DNA of 64,000 nt from Legionellaceae bacterium (GTDB lineage: Bacteria > Pseudomonadota > Gammaproteobacteria > Legionellales > Legionellaceae): contig JAFIFT010000020.1 of the NCBI GenBank assembly GCA_020831865.1, positions 62,001-126,000 of the forward strand, read 5' to 3'. Of this stretch, positions 37,303 through 46,949 are shown piece after piece (the stretch's first letter is position 1; each line of letters begins with the position of its first letter). The notes beneath the pieces were generated by a model. That model saw only the letters and a list, made by a program, of their open reading frames with translations. It did no database searches and was not told the origin of the DNA. The translations under genes were made by a program, and so were the position numbers.

Positions 37303-38934
37303 CTACATCGCTTCGTAATTAGGGCCGCCACCGCCTTCAGGAGCCTGCCAGACTATATTTTGCGTAGGATCTTTGATGTCACAGGTCTTGCAGTGAATAC
37401 AATTTTGGGCGTTAATTTGTAAGCGTGGTCCCTGTGCCTCATCAATAATTTCATAGACTCCGGCTGGGCAGTAGCGTGACTCTGGTGCGGCGTATTTTTT
37501 ATAATTTACCTGAATTGCCTTGGCCGGATCACGTAATATCAAGTGGCAGGGTTGATTTTCTTCATGGTACACATTCGTCAGAAAGACCGAGCTTAAAAGA
37601 TCAAAGCTCAGGGTTCCATCGGGTTTGGGATAGTGGATTTTGGGCGCTTTGTCAGCACTCTGCAAGCGGGGGTGGTCAGCATGCTGCTGTAGCGTCCAGG
37701 GAGAATGTCCCCGACTCAGATAGGTTTCAAAAGCAGCATTTGCTATTCCGGCCCATAAACCGTAGCGAAACCCCGGCCGGATATTCCGTACAGATTTTAA
37801 TTCTTTGGCAATCGGACTCTGTTTGAATGCCTCACCATACCCTTTTAACTCCAATACCACATCATGCGTATTGTCCTGGGCCAGCAGGCTGGATATACAG
37901 GCATCAGCGGCAAGCATGCCGGAGCGAATGGCATTATGAATGCCTTTAATTTTCGGTACATTCACCATGCCAGCGCTGCAACCAATTAAGGCGCCGCCGG
38001 GAAAACTGAGTTTGGGTAATGACTGCCAGCCTCCTTCGGTCAAGGCACGGGCTCCATAGCTAATTCGCTCTGCCTGGTTTAGCATTTGGCGAACAAAAGG
38101 GTGCGTTTTCAAACGTTGTAGTTCGGCAAAAGGGTTCAGCCAGGGATTTTGATAGTCCAGACCAATGACATAGCCAATGGATACTCGATTTTCTGACCAA
38201 TGATACATAAACGATCCACCATAAGTTGCGTGGTCTAAAGGCCATCCAACTGTATGAATCACTTTTCCTGGCTGGTGATATTTCTCGTCTACCCGCCAGA
38301 CTTCTTTCAGTCCAATGGCGTAGGTTTGCGGATCACTATCTTTGCGCAATTGAAATCGTTTAATTAAATTTTGGCTTAATTGACCATGGCATCCTTCCGC
38401 AAAGAGGGTTTGACGGCCCAGAAGGTTCATGCCTTCCTGGTAATGTGCACTTTTGCTTCCGTCTTTAGCAACCCCCATATCTCCCGTACTAACCCCAATC
38501 ACTTCCCCTTGGTCATTATACAAAATCGTATTGGCGGCAAAGCCCGGATAAATTTCGCAGCCCAGCGCTTCGGCCTGCTCTGCCAGAAAGCGGCACATCA
38601 GGCCAAGACTGATAATATAATTACCGTCATTCTTCATAGGTTTGGGAGTGGGTAAACGCCAGGCTTTGCGCGCACTCAAATAGTAAAACTGATCTTGGGT
38701 GACTGCGGTATCCAGGGGGGCTGCTTGCCAGTGATCCGGGAGCAGGCTTTTGAGGCTGTCTACTTCCAGCACGGCACCCGACAACTGATGTGCACCAATT
38801 TGCGCCGCTTTTTCAATGACACAGACGGACAGCTCCTGCCCCTTGGGGCAAGCCTGTTTTAATTGAATGGCAGCCGCAAGACCGGCCGGGCCAGCTCCCA
38901 CAATCACCACATCATATTGCATCGATTCGCGCAT
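37303..38934 (-). CDS. etfD: Electron transfer flavoprotein-ubiquinone oxidoreductase
   Basis: ETF-QO passes electrons from reduced ETF (EtfAB, encoded at 49348-51050) to the quinone pool at the inner membrane. The 543-residue protein has the FAD-binding GAGPAGLAAAIQLK near 11-24 and, at the C-terminus, the 4Fe-4S cysteines in NCIHCKTCDIKDPTQN, followed by GGGGPNYEAM. Full length. AAAGGAC precedes the ATG. It lies far from etfBA, as often in gammaproteobacteria. Confidence 0.95.
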   Translation of the reverse strand: MRESMQYDVVIVGAGPAGLAAAIQLKQACPKGQELSVCVIEKAAQIGAHQLSGAVLEVDSLKSLLPDHWQAAPLDTAVTQDQFYYLSARKAWRLPTPKPMKNDGNYIISLGLMCRFLAEQAEALGCEIYPGFAANTILYNDQGEVIGVSTGDMGVAKDGSKSAHYQEGMNLLGRQTLFAEGCHGQLSQNLIKRFQLRKDSDPQTYAIGLKEVWRVDEKYHQPGKVIHTVGWPLDHATYGGSFMYHWSENRVSIGYVIGLDYQNPWLNPFAELQRLKTHPFVRQMLNQAERISYGARALTEGGWQSLPKLSFPGGALIGCSAGMVNVPKIKGIHNAIRSGMLAADACISSLLAQDNTHDVVLELKGYGEAFKQSPIAKELKSVRNIRPGFRYGLWAGIANAAFETYLSRGHSPWTLQQHADHPRLQSADKAPKIHYPKPDGTLSFDLLSSVFLTNVYHEENQPCHLILRDPAKAIQVNYKKYAAPESRYCPAGVYEIIDEAQGPRLQINAQNCIHCKTCDIKDPTQNIVWQAPEGGGGPNYEAM

Positions 38935-39035
38935 GGTCTTGTCCTTTCTATCCTTGGCCTACTTTACCTGCCGTATGGGATGATACGAGGCTTGTCCTCA
39001 TCATCCCTTCTGAAAGGATTTCTTTATAGCATTTT

Positions 39036-40628
39036 TCATTCACTCGATACAATACCCCCTGTCCTGAGCGACTCTTGGATCATCGCTGAGAGAGGGGTTT
39101 CTGCTGGCTGCCTTTTGAGCTCTGTCGTGATGCATTCGACCATCATCGCGTTGGGATCCCATGCTAATGGTCCGACTTCTTTTGCTATGTATTCCAGCAA
39201 GGGTATCAGGTGTCGGTTAAAAAGGTGAAAGCGCCAGTGGGCGTAGACGGTTTCCATATCCGGCTGTGCATCTGACGGCGTGGAGCAAAATTTGAGAATA
39301 TACGGATTGCAGGCCAAGATAGTCCAGCGACTGTTTTTTTTGCATTGCAGGACACAGGAGCTGGCATCCAGACTTAAGGCAATGCCCTGTTGCAGCAACA
39401 TTCGTAGTGAGTATTGAATCAGTATCTTGCTGTATTTTTTAAAAAAGGAGCGTGCATCTAGATGATGATCTCCCAATAATTGCGCCAGAGAATCACCAGG
39501 ACTTGCGATTTGCGCGGTACAGAGACTGCTGGATGGAATAAGCGACTCGCCCTCTGCCAAGGATGCAAGCGGATTTTTCTGATAATAGACGCTAAGTGTG
39601 TGCCCACCCTGGCAGGAAAAGGGAGTGGCATGGATGCATTCAAGTATGGTTAATCTATCGGGTGTGGAAGCCACAGAGACCTGATTTAAGCGGTGGCAGT
39701 CCGTTGGATTTAAAAGGGCATGTACCGGGTTGAGGTGAAAACTCAGGAGAGGGCCATTTTCCGATTCACTGATTAACTGCTCCAAATGATTGAGGCAATG
39801 GACCGTTTGCAGATGTGGTATCAGCAATAAGTGCCCTGCATCCTCGAGCGCAGCACGCAGTTTGCGCCAATAGTAGGGATGAATAGGTACGGGCCAATAA
39901 TCAGCAGCACGATATCCCATGGCGTGTAATTTTAACCTCCATTGGTGATAGTCATGAGGAAAATATTGGCTTAGGAGCCTTTCTTGTGTTCGCCAATGGG
40001 CCTCCTGTTGGGGATCATTTTTAGCTATCGCGAGCCAGTGCAGTTTGAACGCTGCATTAAAGGGGGACTGGTATTGCAATAGTTCGCGTATTGCTCTGGG
40101 TGGGGCAAGTGCTTTTGATAAACAGACGCCGCCCTCCCGGGCGCTTCTGGGCTCGTGCCTGGCTTTTCGCAAAAATTGAACCAGGGCAGAGTTCAGGCTG
40201 GTATCGTAGAGGCTTGCCAATTGGCTGCGCTGGATGAAAGAGGAAGACTTGCGGTCTAGGGGCAGGGGTGCTCTGTGCGGATACTGATGCAAGCGGTGAA
40301 TCTGCCAGCTTTCCTGCAGGCACAGAATATACCATTGCTGTTTCATAGCCTCACTGATGCTGAGCCAGGGGTAAAAACGGCTGGCGGGATTGCTTTGGTA
40401 ACATTGATCTTGCAGGTGTGTTATAAAATCATCCAGGTCGAGAGGGTGCTGTGCACCAGCGTCAGGTGCGCTGCCATAAAAAATTTTTGCCATGGCGGCC
40501 ATAAGTTTGCGGCTACTGCCAAGGACAATGGCATCCATCTGGGCAGGGCTCAGGGCAATACCAATTTCAAAGAGAAGAAACCTCAGGTGGTTGCTCAGTA
40601 GAGCGGGTTTACTAATTGCAAATGCCAT
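39036..40628 (-). CDS. IucA/IucC-type NRPS-independent siderophore synthetase
   Basis: This 530-residue protein belongs to the IucA/IucC family, which couples carboxylates such as citrate to amines in siderophore assembly, and resembles the Legionella FrgA/LbtA type. Visible family segments include HPYYWRKL (about 260-267, the HP motif region), STPDRLTILECIHATPFSCQGG-type central motif (quoted in part), and the C-terminal FerR-like HWRFHLFNRHLIPLLE. The ATG at 40626-40628 was preferred because AGGAGA precedes it; a GTG at 40644 sits before that site. A near-perfect Fur box lies 36 bases upstream. No second synthetase or exporter of this type is adjacent, so the pathway is single-gene here or continues elsewhere. 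Confidence 0.88.
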   Translation of the reverse strand: MAFAISKPALLSNHLRFLLFEIGIALSPAQMDAIVLGSSRKLMAAMAKIFYGSAPDAGAQHPLDLDDFITHLQDQCYQSNPASRFYPWLSISEAMKQQWYILCLQESWQIHRLHQYPHRAPLPLDRKSSSFIQRSQLASLYDTSLNSALVQFLRKARHEPRSAREGGVCLSKALAPPRAIRELLQYQSPFNAAFKLHWLAIAKNDPQQEAHWRTQERLLSQYFPHDYHQWRLKLHAMGYRAADYWPVPIHPYYWRKLRAALEDAGHLLLIPHLQTVHCLNHLEQLISESENGPLLSFHLNPVHALLNPTDCHRLNQVSVASTPDRLTILECIHATPFSCQGGHTLSVYYQKNPLASLAEGESLIPSSSLCTAQIASPGDSLAQLLGDHHLDARSFFKKYSKILIQYSLRMLLQQGIALSLDASSCVLQCKKNSRWTILACNPYILKFCSTPSDAQPDMETVYAHWRFHLFNRHLIPLLEYIAKEVGPLAWDPNAMMVECITTELKRQPAETPLSAMIQESLRTGGIVSSE

Positions 40629-40663
40629 GTGTTCTCCTATCAGCACGATATTCTATAACTATA

Positions 40664-40682
40664 AATGATAATCATTATCGTT
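40664..40682. promoter_or_regulatory. Fur box between the siderophore gene and the HPPD-like gene
   Basis: The 19 bases AATGATAATCATTATCGTT match the classic Fur consensus (GATAATGATAATCATTATC) with its GATAAT/ATTATC core on both strands. It lies between divergent starts at 40628 and 40755, so iron repression could affect both. Confidence 0.8.
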
Positions 40683-40754
40683 TGCAACAAAAATGCAGGC
40701 AAAAGCAGGGATTGTTGACTATGCTCTTAATATACCAATTGTGGGAGTGAGATC

Positions 40755-42014
40755 ATGATCGATCCGTTACATTATGAGCCCAAAGGGGATAAACATAATT
40801 CCGCTTTTTTTGAAGAATACAAGCATAAAATTTATGAACGACGAATTGCCAGCGGCCTGGAGGATTTGTATGGTGATATGTATGCCGTTGTCGTTCAGGT
40901 ACATACCGGAGACGCCATCGCTTATCTTTCCCAGATTTATGCCATGATGCCCTACCGTTTTAAAGCCGCTTACATCAGTGCCACTCATAAATTTTATTGT
41001 TTGCTAAACCGGGAAGACGCGCCGGCCTTTATTGTAATGGAACCTTTGAATCCAGATTTTGTTGATGATCTGACCCGCTTAAATCGAATGTATCCCAATT
41101 CACGAGAAAAATGTAATGCGCGTTATGTCGGTGAAATCTATTCCACAAAAGATAAGGATGCCACTTGTCGTATTCTGCGTGAGCAGGATTTTCGTTTTCA
41201 TGATCCGGATACGACGGAAAATAAATTTTATTGCAACGCCCCCGTTCTTTTTACGCGTTTGTCAGACTTTACCTGCAATTGCGTTGGCTATACTCAGGTT
41301 GAGCGTTTTGACTTTGATGCCCTGGAGCTGGGGCAACCCTTTAGCCTGTCCCCACAAGAACAAAAAAAACTGGCGCTGGCTGAGGAATTTGCGCGAGACA
41401 AGGGGCTTGATAGCCTCTTGAAAGGGATTGATCATTTGGCAACGCGTATTTTAGCGGGGGAGCGCGAAGATGCCATTTTGGAGTTTTTGTGTTTGTCAAA
41501 ATACTATTTCTGGGGAGCGTACAACATTAGTGATATGAATTCCTCTACCAATGTAAATCGGATCCCGCATGGTGATGATATTCGTTCCCCGGCAAAGGTT
41601 TTTACCGCGAATAATACGCCCTTTATGGTTAATAGTTTTAAAGGGCTGCCCATGCCCACTGAGACCTTTGTGCGCAATTATGGGCGGCGGTTGCACCATA
41701 TTGCTATAGAAGTCGTGGATGGTGATCATGCTTCCGGACAAAAAAATATTGATTATACCGTGGCCGTGTTGCGTGATGAGATGAACATTGCGTTTCTGGC
41801 GCAGGTTTTTGGTGAATGTCAGGATACACCAGATTTAAAACAGATTTTTAGCAAGCATTCTGCGTATTCGCTGCTGATTACCGAATATGTGGAGCGCTGC
41901 CATCACTTTGATGGGTTTTTTACCAAAGACAACGTTGCGGCTTTGACAGAAGCCGCCAGTCTGGATGAAACGGTGAAAGCACACCACGAGACCCATGGTA
42001 TCACTGGTGACTAA
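40755..42014 (+). CDS. HPPD-like vicinal-oxygen-chelate dioxygenase of unknown substrate
   Basis: The 419-residue protein is not annotated by any name I can recall, but its C-terminal ~200 residues track 4-hydroxyphenylpyruvate dioxygenase. There is a possible first metal His227 in GIDHLATRIL, a second His (314 or 315) in RRLHHIAIEV, and Glu377 in LLITEYVERC, where HPPD has the FEIIQR glutamate, followed by GFFTKDNVAALTEA in place of GNFKALFEAIE. The spacing and order fit an H-H-E iron site. The N-terminal half (MYAVVVQVHTGDAIAYLSQI) may be the vestigial VOC repeat. It is divergent from the siderophore synthetase across a Fur box. Confidence 0.6.
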   Translation: MIDPLHYEPKGDKHNSAFFEEYKHKIYERRIASGLEDLYGDMYAVVVQVHTGDAIAYLSQIYAMMPYRFKAAYISATHKFYCLLNREDAPAFIVMEPLNPDFVDDLTRLNRMYPNSREKCNARYVGEIYSTKDKDATCRILREQDFRFHDPDTTENKFYCNAPVLFTRLSDFTCNCVGYTQVERFDFDALELGQPFSLSPQEQKKLALAEEFARDKGLDSLLKGIDHLATRILAGEREDAILEFLCLSKYYFWGAYNISDMNSSTNVNRIPHGDDIRSPAKVFTANNTPFMVNSFKGLPMPTETFVRNYGRRLHHIAIEVVDGDHASGQKNIDYTVAVLRDEMNIAFLAQVFGECQDTPDLKQIFSKHSAYSLLITEYVERCHHFDGFFTKDNVAALTEAASLDETVKAHHETHGITGD

Positions 42015-42050
42015 TCCCTCATCCGGCAAATAAACTCGTGACGAGAGTCT

Positions 42051-43376
42051 CTAGCGTTCATGGGTATTTGCCGATTGTTCCTTGATAAAAGGAAGCAGCA
42101 AAAACGAACAGGCGATGAGAATAGGTAAGGTGCTCAGCGCATACTGGTAGTTGAGCGCGGAATAAATACGATCCCCATGTTGTGTGACCGTCTGCGTCAC
42201 CGCCGCTCCCTTGCTGTAGCTCATATCCAGCAGTATTCCGACCAGTGGCTGGCCAAATGCGCCTCCCAGCATATTGGCCGCATTCATAAAGCCGAGAGCG
42301 GCACCAGCGTTGTGTCGGGTATGGATGAGGCGCATTAAGGTGAACGAGGGCAGAAATAAACTGGAGAAAAAGCCAAATCCGCCCATGAGCAGCTGCAATT
42401 GTAATAGCGATAAACCGTTGACATAAAGGGTTACGGACATTGTCAACAGTGAACCAATAGAACTGAGCCAGAGCACTTTTTTATGGGAGCGTAACCAGTT
42501 CACTAAAAATCCACTTAAAGGGGCACCAAAAACCCAGCCCAGAAAGAGCATGGATACCAGTCCCGCCGCGGTTGGTTTATCCATTTGGTAGGCGGTCATA
42601 AAATAGGGTACGCCCCATAGTCCCCCAAAAATAGAGGTAGAGGCAAAAAGAAGGCCACCGTAGATAGCCACAATCCAACTTTGTTTACTTTTGATGACTT
42701 GCATCAATCCATGCAGTAAAAACTCGGAATGTTCTGAGTCGCGCTGTATTTTCAAGGCATGATAGGACATGTGATCGGGGGAATGTCGCACAAAGTATAC
42801 AATCAGGCAGGCCAGTAAAAGGCCGACAGCAGCCAGCATAAGCAGGGCATTGCGCCAGCCGGCATATTCCACCATATAGGCAAGCGGTTGTTCACCGGTC
42901 ATGCTGCCAAGCATACCCAATGTGACCATAAATCCCACCAACATGGGAAAGCGATTGGGAGGAAACCACAGCGCAGCAATTTTCATAGCGCAGACCGCTG
43001 CAAAAGCCGCTCCAAAGCCAATGAGGAAACGACCAGCGGCAATAGAGGCAGCATTGGGGGCATAGGCAAAAATAAGACAACCTGCCACAACAGATAAGGT
43101 TGCCATGGTCAGGAGATAGCGCAGATTATAATTATCAACCAGTACACCCACCGGGATTTGCATTGGGGTGTACGAATAATAAAAAAATCCCATCGAAGTA
43201 CCCAGCACCGTACTGCTGATGGCAAAATCCTGAATTAAATTGTCGGCAATGACTCCGGGGGAAACCTGAATCAGATTTTCATAAAAATAAAACGCCGCGC
43301 CAAGCAGCCAGATAAACCAGGGAAACATAGGGTGAAATTTGCGGGAATTTTGGGGATTTTCTTGCATAATACGCAT
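42051..43376 (-). CDS. MFS transporter of the Pht/phagosomal-transporter type
   Basis: The 441-residue carrier has 12 hydrophobic helices and the N-terminal pattern FPWFIWLLGAAFYFYENLIQ followed by VSPGVIADNL. That pattern is typical of the Pht-like MFS family expanded in Legionella, Coxiella and Francisella, where members import amino acids or nucleosides from the host vacuole. The motif A equivalent lies in PVGVLVDNYNLRYLL. Substrate cannot be told. It is convergent with the HPPD-like gene. A role as siderophore carrier is possible given the neighbours but the sequence type favours nutrient uptake. Confidence 0.8.
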   Translation of the reverse strand: MRIMQENPQNSRKFHPMFPWFIWLLGAAFYFYENLIQVSPGVIADNLIQDFAISSTVLGTSMGFFYYSYTPMQIPVGVLVDNYNLRYLLTMATLSVVAGCLIFAYAPNAASIAAGRFLIGFGAAFAAVCAMKIAALWFPPNRFPMLVGFMVTLGMLGSMTGEQPLAYMVEYAGWRNALLMLAAVGLLLACLIVYFVRHSPDHMSYHALKIQRDSEHSEFLLHGLMQVIKSKQSWIVAIYGGLLFASTSIFGGLWGVPYFMTAYQMDKPTAAGLVSMLFLGWVFGAPLSGFLVNWLRSHKKVLWLSSIGSLLTMSVTLYVNGLSLLQLQLLMGGFGFFSSLFLPSFTLMRLIHTRHNAGAALGFMNAANMLGGAFGQPLVGILLDMSYSKGAAVTQTVTQHGDRIYSALNYQYALSTLPILIACSFLLLPFIKEQSANTHER

Positions 43377-43569
43377 GCCATTTGGATAGTAAATTTGTTA
43401 AGGGAATTTATAATATCTGAAATGAACGGTGAAATCAAAAAAAGGACAGCTTTATCCTGGCCAGGCTCGGGATGGCGTGGGGAGTTACGGATCGAGCAAC
43501 ATGCATACCTTCAGACCATACCCCCTTTTCATAGAAGCATGGAACTGCCGTCTGTGTGAGTGAAAAAAC

Positions 43570-43594
43570 CAGAAAAGATAGTAAAGCAGGTTTG
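43570..43594 (-). terminator. Intrinsic terminator of the cyd operon
   Basis: On the minus strand AGCAGG and CCTGCT form a 6-bp stem, followed by TTTACTATCTTTTC, about 20 bases beyond the cydX stop. Confidence 0.6.
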
Positions 43595-43614
43595 TTAGCC
43601 TGCTCTAATCGAAA

Positions 43615-43704
43615 TCAGTCTTCATCATGTTCAAGCCATATTGCATTCAAAATGGCAAAGGTACAGGCCAGTCCAGTCCCTAATATCCAGGAAAAATACC
43701 ACAT
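43615..43704 (-). CDS. cydX: Cytochrome bd oxidase small subunit CydX
   Basis: A 29-residue ORF beginning MWYFSWILGTGLACTFAIL and ending LEHDED matches CydX (YbgT), the tiny third subunit required for stable cytochrome bd. It overlaps the end of cydB by 3 bases or so and is preceded by an AGGAGC ribosome site. A single membrane helix spans most of it. Too short for usual gene calling, but sequence and position make it secure. Confidence 0.93.
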   Translation of the reverse strand: MWYFSWILGTGLACTFAILNAIWLEHDED

Positions 43705-43715
43705 CACTATTGCTC

Positions 43716-44843
43716 CTAATACGCTGATTCATGGCGCAGAGTATCAAGATTGACCTTGCCTCTCAACACTCTATAAACCCAGGCGGTGTATATTAATACG
43801 ATTGGTAACAACAACACGGTTGCTATCAGCATGATAAACAGGGTCGTCTGACTCGAGGAACTGTCCCACACCGTTAAACTATAGGCGGGGTTGGAAGAAG
43901 AGGGCAGTATGAAGGGGAACATGCTGACACCCACTGTGGCAATAATCGATGCAATGGCCATGCTGCTGCAAAGAAAGGCAAGCATGACACGCTTTTGTAA
44001 CAAGATGGATATCAATGGCATCATAAGACCCAGAGCAGGGATGAGCATGGTGATGGGAAATTCTTCATAATTTAAAAACCAGGCATTAGCTTCCCTTATA
44101 ACTGTTTTATGTAATGGGTTGGACGGTCCATCATGGAGCAGTTCGGAACGCAGCACATAGCCATCTATTCCCAGATAAAGGAAAACACCGCCCAATGCAA
44201 ACAACAGCACCAGAAGCAGGCTGCTGATCATATGTGCCTTACTTGCGCGCCTTTGCAGCACGGACTCGGTTTTAATCAGCAGAAATCCGGCGCCCTGCAT
44301 GACCATCATCAGTACGGATACCAGCCCGCAAAGCAAGGCAAAGGGATTTAATAATTGCCAAAAGCTACCGGTATAAAACAATCTTAGGTTATCGTCAATG
44401 TGGAACGGTACACCGTGTAACACATTACCCACGGCAACACCAAAAATGAGTGCGGGAACAAAACCACCGGCAAACAGGGCCCAGTCCCAAATGCTGCGCC
44501 AGCGGGGATTGGTCAATTTCGAGCGGTATTTAAAGCCCACAGGCCTTAAAATCAGGGCCAGTAAAATCAACAGCATCGCCAGGTAAAATCCAGAAAAGGA
44601 TAAGGCATACAAATCTGGCCAAGCGGCAAAAATAGCGCCTCCGCCTAGAATCAACCAGACTTGATTGCCCTCCCAGGTTGGACCTATCGCATTAATCATG
44701 ATACGCCGCTCATTATCATTTTGGCCGATGGCGGGCAATAATATCGCTACTCCCAAATCAAAACCGTCCATAATCGCAAAGCCGATGAGCAGCACACCCA
44801 ATAAAAGCCACCAAATTATCCTCAGGGTTTCATAATCGATCAT
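43716..44843 (-). CDS. cydB: Cytochrome bd ubiquinol oxidase subunit II
   Basis: CydB is the structural partner of CydA in the high-affinity quinol oxidase. The 375-residue protein has about nine membrane helices and family segments such as [32 protein letters not shown] and [10 protein letters not shown]. Its start overlaps the cydA stop by four bases, and cydX follows, completing a cydPABX operon. Full length. Confidence 0.96.
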   Translation of the reverse strand: MIDYETLRIIWWLLLGVLLIGFAIMDGFDLGVAILLPAIGQNDNERRIMINAIGPTWEGNQVWLILGGGAIFAAWPDLYALSFSGFYLAMLLILLALILRPVGFKYRSKLTNPRWRSIWDWALFAGGFVPALIFGVAVGNVLHGVPFHIDDNLRLFYTGSFWQLLNPFALLCGLVSVLMMVMQGAGFLLIKTESVLQRRASKAHMISSLLLVLLFALGGVFLYLGIDGYVLRSELLHDGPSNPLHKTVIREANAWFLNYEEFPITMLIPALGLMMPLISILLQKRVMLAFLCSSMAIASIIATVGVSMFPFILPSSSNPAYSLTVWDSSSSQTTLFIMLIATVLLLPIVLIYTAWVYRVLRGKVNLDTLRHESAY

Positions 44844-46375
44844 GATGCACTCCTCATCCCATCCGGCCCAAGACGAATGTATTTAATCATGAGCCATACC
44901 TCGACCACGGCCAATACCGAATAAAAAAGAATAAACCCCCCGAGGGAGGTCCATACCTGGGAACTGCTCAGGGAAGAGGCGCCCATGAAGGTTGGTAAAA
45001 TACCCTGCACCACCCAGGGCTGGCGGCCGTATTCAGCCACAATCCAGCCCAGTTCAGCCGCAAGCCAGGGCAGCGGCAGGCTTATGAACGCCATAACCAG
45101 ATACCAACGGGTGCTATGGAGACGACGCTTGACTAACAAATAAAATCCGACGGAAAACAAGACGATAAACCACATCCCACAGGCAACCATAATGCGGAAG
45201 GAAAAAAACAGCGGCATGACATGCGGTTCCAGGTCAGACGCAGCCTGTTCGATCTGTTGCGAGGTCGCATCTGTGACGGTCTCAGTATAGCGCTTGAGCA
45301 AAAGGGCGTAGCCCAAATATTGGTTATGGGCTTCAAAGCGTTGTCTTGCCGCCTCATCATCAGGGTCGTTTTTTAGTTTTTCCAACGCCGCGTAGGCAAT
45401 CATTCCCTCACGAATCCGTGATTTTCCCTCTTCGACCAACTCGACAATACCTTCCAGTGGTGTGTCAAACGAGCGTGTGGCAATGATTCCCAGAATCCAG
45501 GGTATTTCAATAGCGAAATGGGTTACTCGGTTTGTCTCATCTGGTATACCAATTACTGTTAATCCTGCCGGGGCTTTTTCAGTATGCCACATCCCTTCCA
45601 TTGCAGCCAGTTTCATCTTTTGGTTACTGTTGGCGACATAACCGCTCTCATCACCCAACACAACGACAGACAGCGCTGACGCCAGGCCAAAAGACACCGC
45701 CACCGCCATGGAGCGCTTGGCAAAGGCGATATTTCGATTCCGCAAAAGAAACCATGCGCTGATTGCCAGCACAAAAACCGAACCGGTCACATAGCCGGCA
45801 CTGATCGTGTGGACAAACTTGGCCTGGGCTACCGGGTTAAACATCATGTCATAGAAGCTGGAGACTTCCATACGCATGGTCTGGTAGTTAAACACCGCTC
45901 CAACCGGATTCTGCATCCAGCCGTTGGCAATGAGAATCCACAAAGCCGATAGATTAGTGCCCAGCGCTAAAAGCCAGGTGCACACCATATGTTGAAATTT
46001 ACTCAGGCGCTCCCAGCCGAAAAAGAATAAGCCGACAAAAGTGGCCTCAAGGAAAAAAGCCATTAATCCTTCTATGGCTAATGGCGCACCAAACACGTCA
46101 CCGACGTAGCGCGAATAATAGGACCAGTTGGTACCAAACTGAAACTCCATCGTCAGTCCTGTGGCAACACCCAGGACGAAATTAATACCAAACAGTATTC
46201 CCCAATATTTTACCATGGAGCGCCAAATCGGTTTGTCCGTCATCACATACACCGTTTCCATGATGGCTAACAAAACCGATAAACCCAGGGTCAGAGGTAC
46301 AAACAAAAAATGGTAGAGTGCGGTTAATGCAAACTGCAGGCGTGATAAATCAACAACTTCACCGACGGGAATCAT
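44840..46375 (-). CDS. cydA: Cytochrome bd ubiquinol oxidase subunit I
   Basis: CydA carries hemes b558, b595 and d and the quinol site. Starting at ATG 46373-46375 (GAGGTG upstream) it has 511 residues and begins [20 protein letters not shown]; the frame runs 41 codons further without a proper start and overlaps cydP, so that part was excluded. The heme ligand His22 in YHFLFV, the second His in [10 protein letters not shown], and EYGRQPW are in place. The Q-loop around 250-370 is present. Microaerobic respiration is the expected role. Confidence 0.95.
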   Translation of the reverse strand: MIPVGEVVDLSRLQFALTALYHFLFVPLTLGLSVLLAIMETVYVMTDKPIWRSMVKYWGILFGINFVLGVATGLTMEFQFGTNWSYYSRYVGDVFGAPLAIEGLMAFFLEATFVGLFFFGWERLSKFQHMVCTWLLALGTNLSALWILIANGWMQNPVGAVFNYQTMRMEVSSFYDMMFNPVAQAKFVHTISAGYVTGSVFVLAISAWFLLRNRNIAFAKRSMAVAVSFGLASALSVVVLGDESGYVANSNQKMKLAAMEGMWHTEKAPAGLTVIGIPDETNRVTHFAIEIPWILGIIATRSFDTPLEGIVELVEEGKSRIREGMIAYAALEKLKNDPDDEAARQRFEAHNQYLGYALLLKRYTETVTDATSQQIEQAASDLEPHVMPLFFSFRIMVACGMWFIVLFSVGFYLLVKRRLHSTRWYLVMAFISLPLPWLAAELGWIVAEYGRQPWVVQGILPTFMGASSLSSSQVWTSLGGFILFYSVLAVVEVWLMIKYIRLGPDGMRSAS

Positions 46376-46556
46376 GGGAATGCACCTCTTGTGTGTCAGA
46401 TAATGGGTTTTGGTGGGGATGATGATGGCCAAAGAACCATTCGCCGGAGGGCAGTTGCTCCATTCGTGGGCCTGAAAAACAGACATACCATAACCCAACC
46501 AGTAAACTTGTTTTTAGCAGCAGGGTAAGAATGATGTCTCGACGCAGTGATTTCAT
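46359..46556 (-). CDS. cydP: Cytochrome bd oxidase accessory subunit CydP
   Basis: A 65-residue protein with one membrane helix (about 8-27, IILTLLLKTSLLVGLWYVCF) after a basic N-terminus MKSLRRD, then SGPRMEQLPSGEWFFG. This resembles the small 'CydP' protein that precedes cydA in many proteobacteria. It overlaps cydA by 17 bases. The tail is His-rich (HHHPHQN). The function of CydP is poorly known; the call rests on helix plus position. Confidence 0.75.
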   Translation of the reverse strand: MKSLRRDIILTLLLKTSLLVGLWYVCFSGPRMEQLPSGEWFFGHHHPHQNPLSDTQEVHSHDSRR

Positions 46557-46949
46557 ACTGTCTATTGTGAAGCACTATGGTTTGAGCCGCATGATACAAT
46601 GTTTTTGAGTAAAAGAGTATGGGTTATCAGGTGTTTAAACAGGACAAAGTCATACTTTGCCAAGGATTAAAGCATGGCTGTATATTTTGGGAGTTGATTG
46701 GTGGTATATGAACCTCTCATGTTCCGTCAAGAGGGGATGAGCGTGCCTTGATATGTTTCATGCATTTTCTATGATCGATGCTCCTGTATGAAGAGCGATA
46801 GATGGAGTTTGGAAACCACGCTAATGGACATGATCCACCATTCTTTTTAGGCTCAGCACCAGTGAACCTACGATGTAATTTTCATTGTAATTTTCATTTG
46901 GCTGCGATTGCAGTATGATGATTATTTTATATCATCGCAGGATTGTCCT
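46557..46949. other. 393-bp intergenic region between the cyd operon and PAP2 gene
   Basis: Divergent promoters are expected here. On the right a 12-base direct repeat, TGTAATTTTCAT, occurs twice in tandem at 46874-46885 and 46886-46897, then GATGAT...ATCATC forms a small dyad near 46916-46935 before the PAP2 start. No small gene or RNA recognised. Confidence 0.5.

Noticed and set aside
42051..43376. MFS carrier as legiobactin-type siderophore exporter
   Set aside because: Its N-terminal pattern fits the Pht-like nutrient carriers better, and it is not behind the Fur box.
46375..46498. 41-codon N-terminal extension of cydA
   Set aside because: CydA proteins begin near VDLSRLQ, the inner ATG has a GAGGTG site, and the extension overlaps cydP in another frame.
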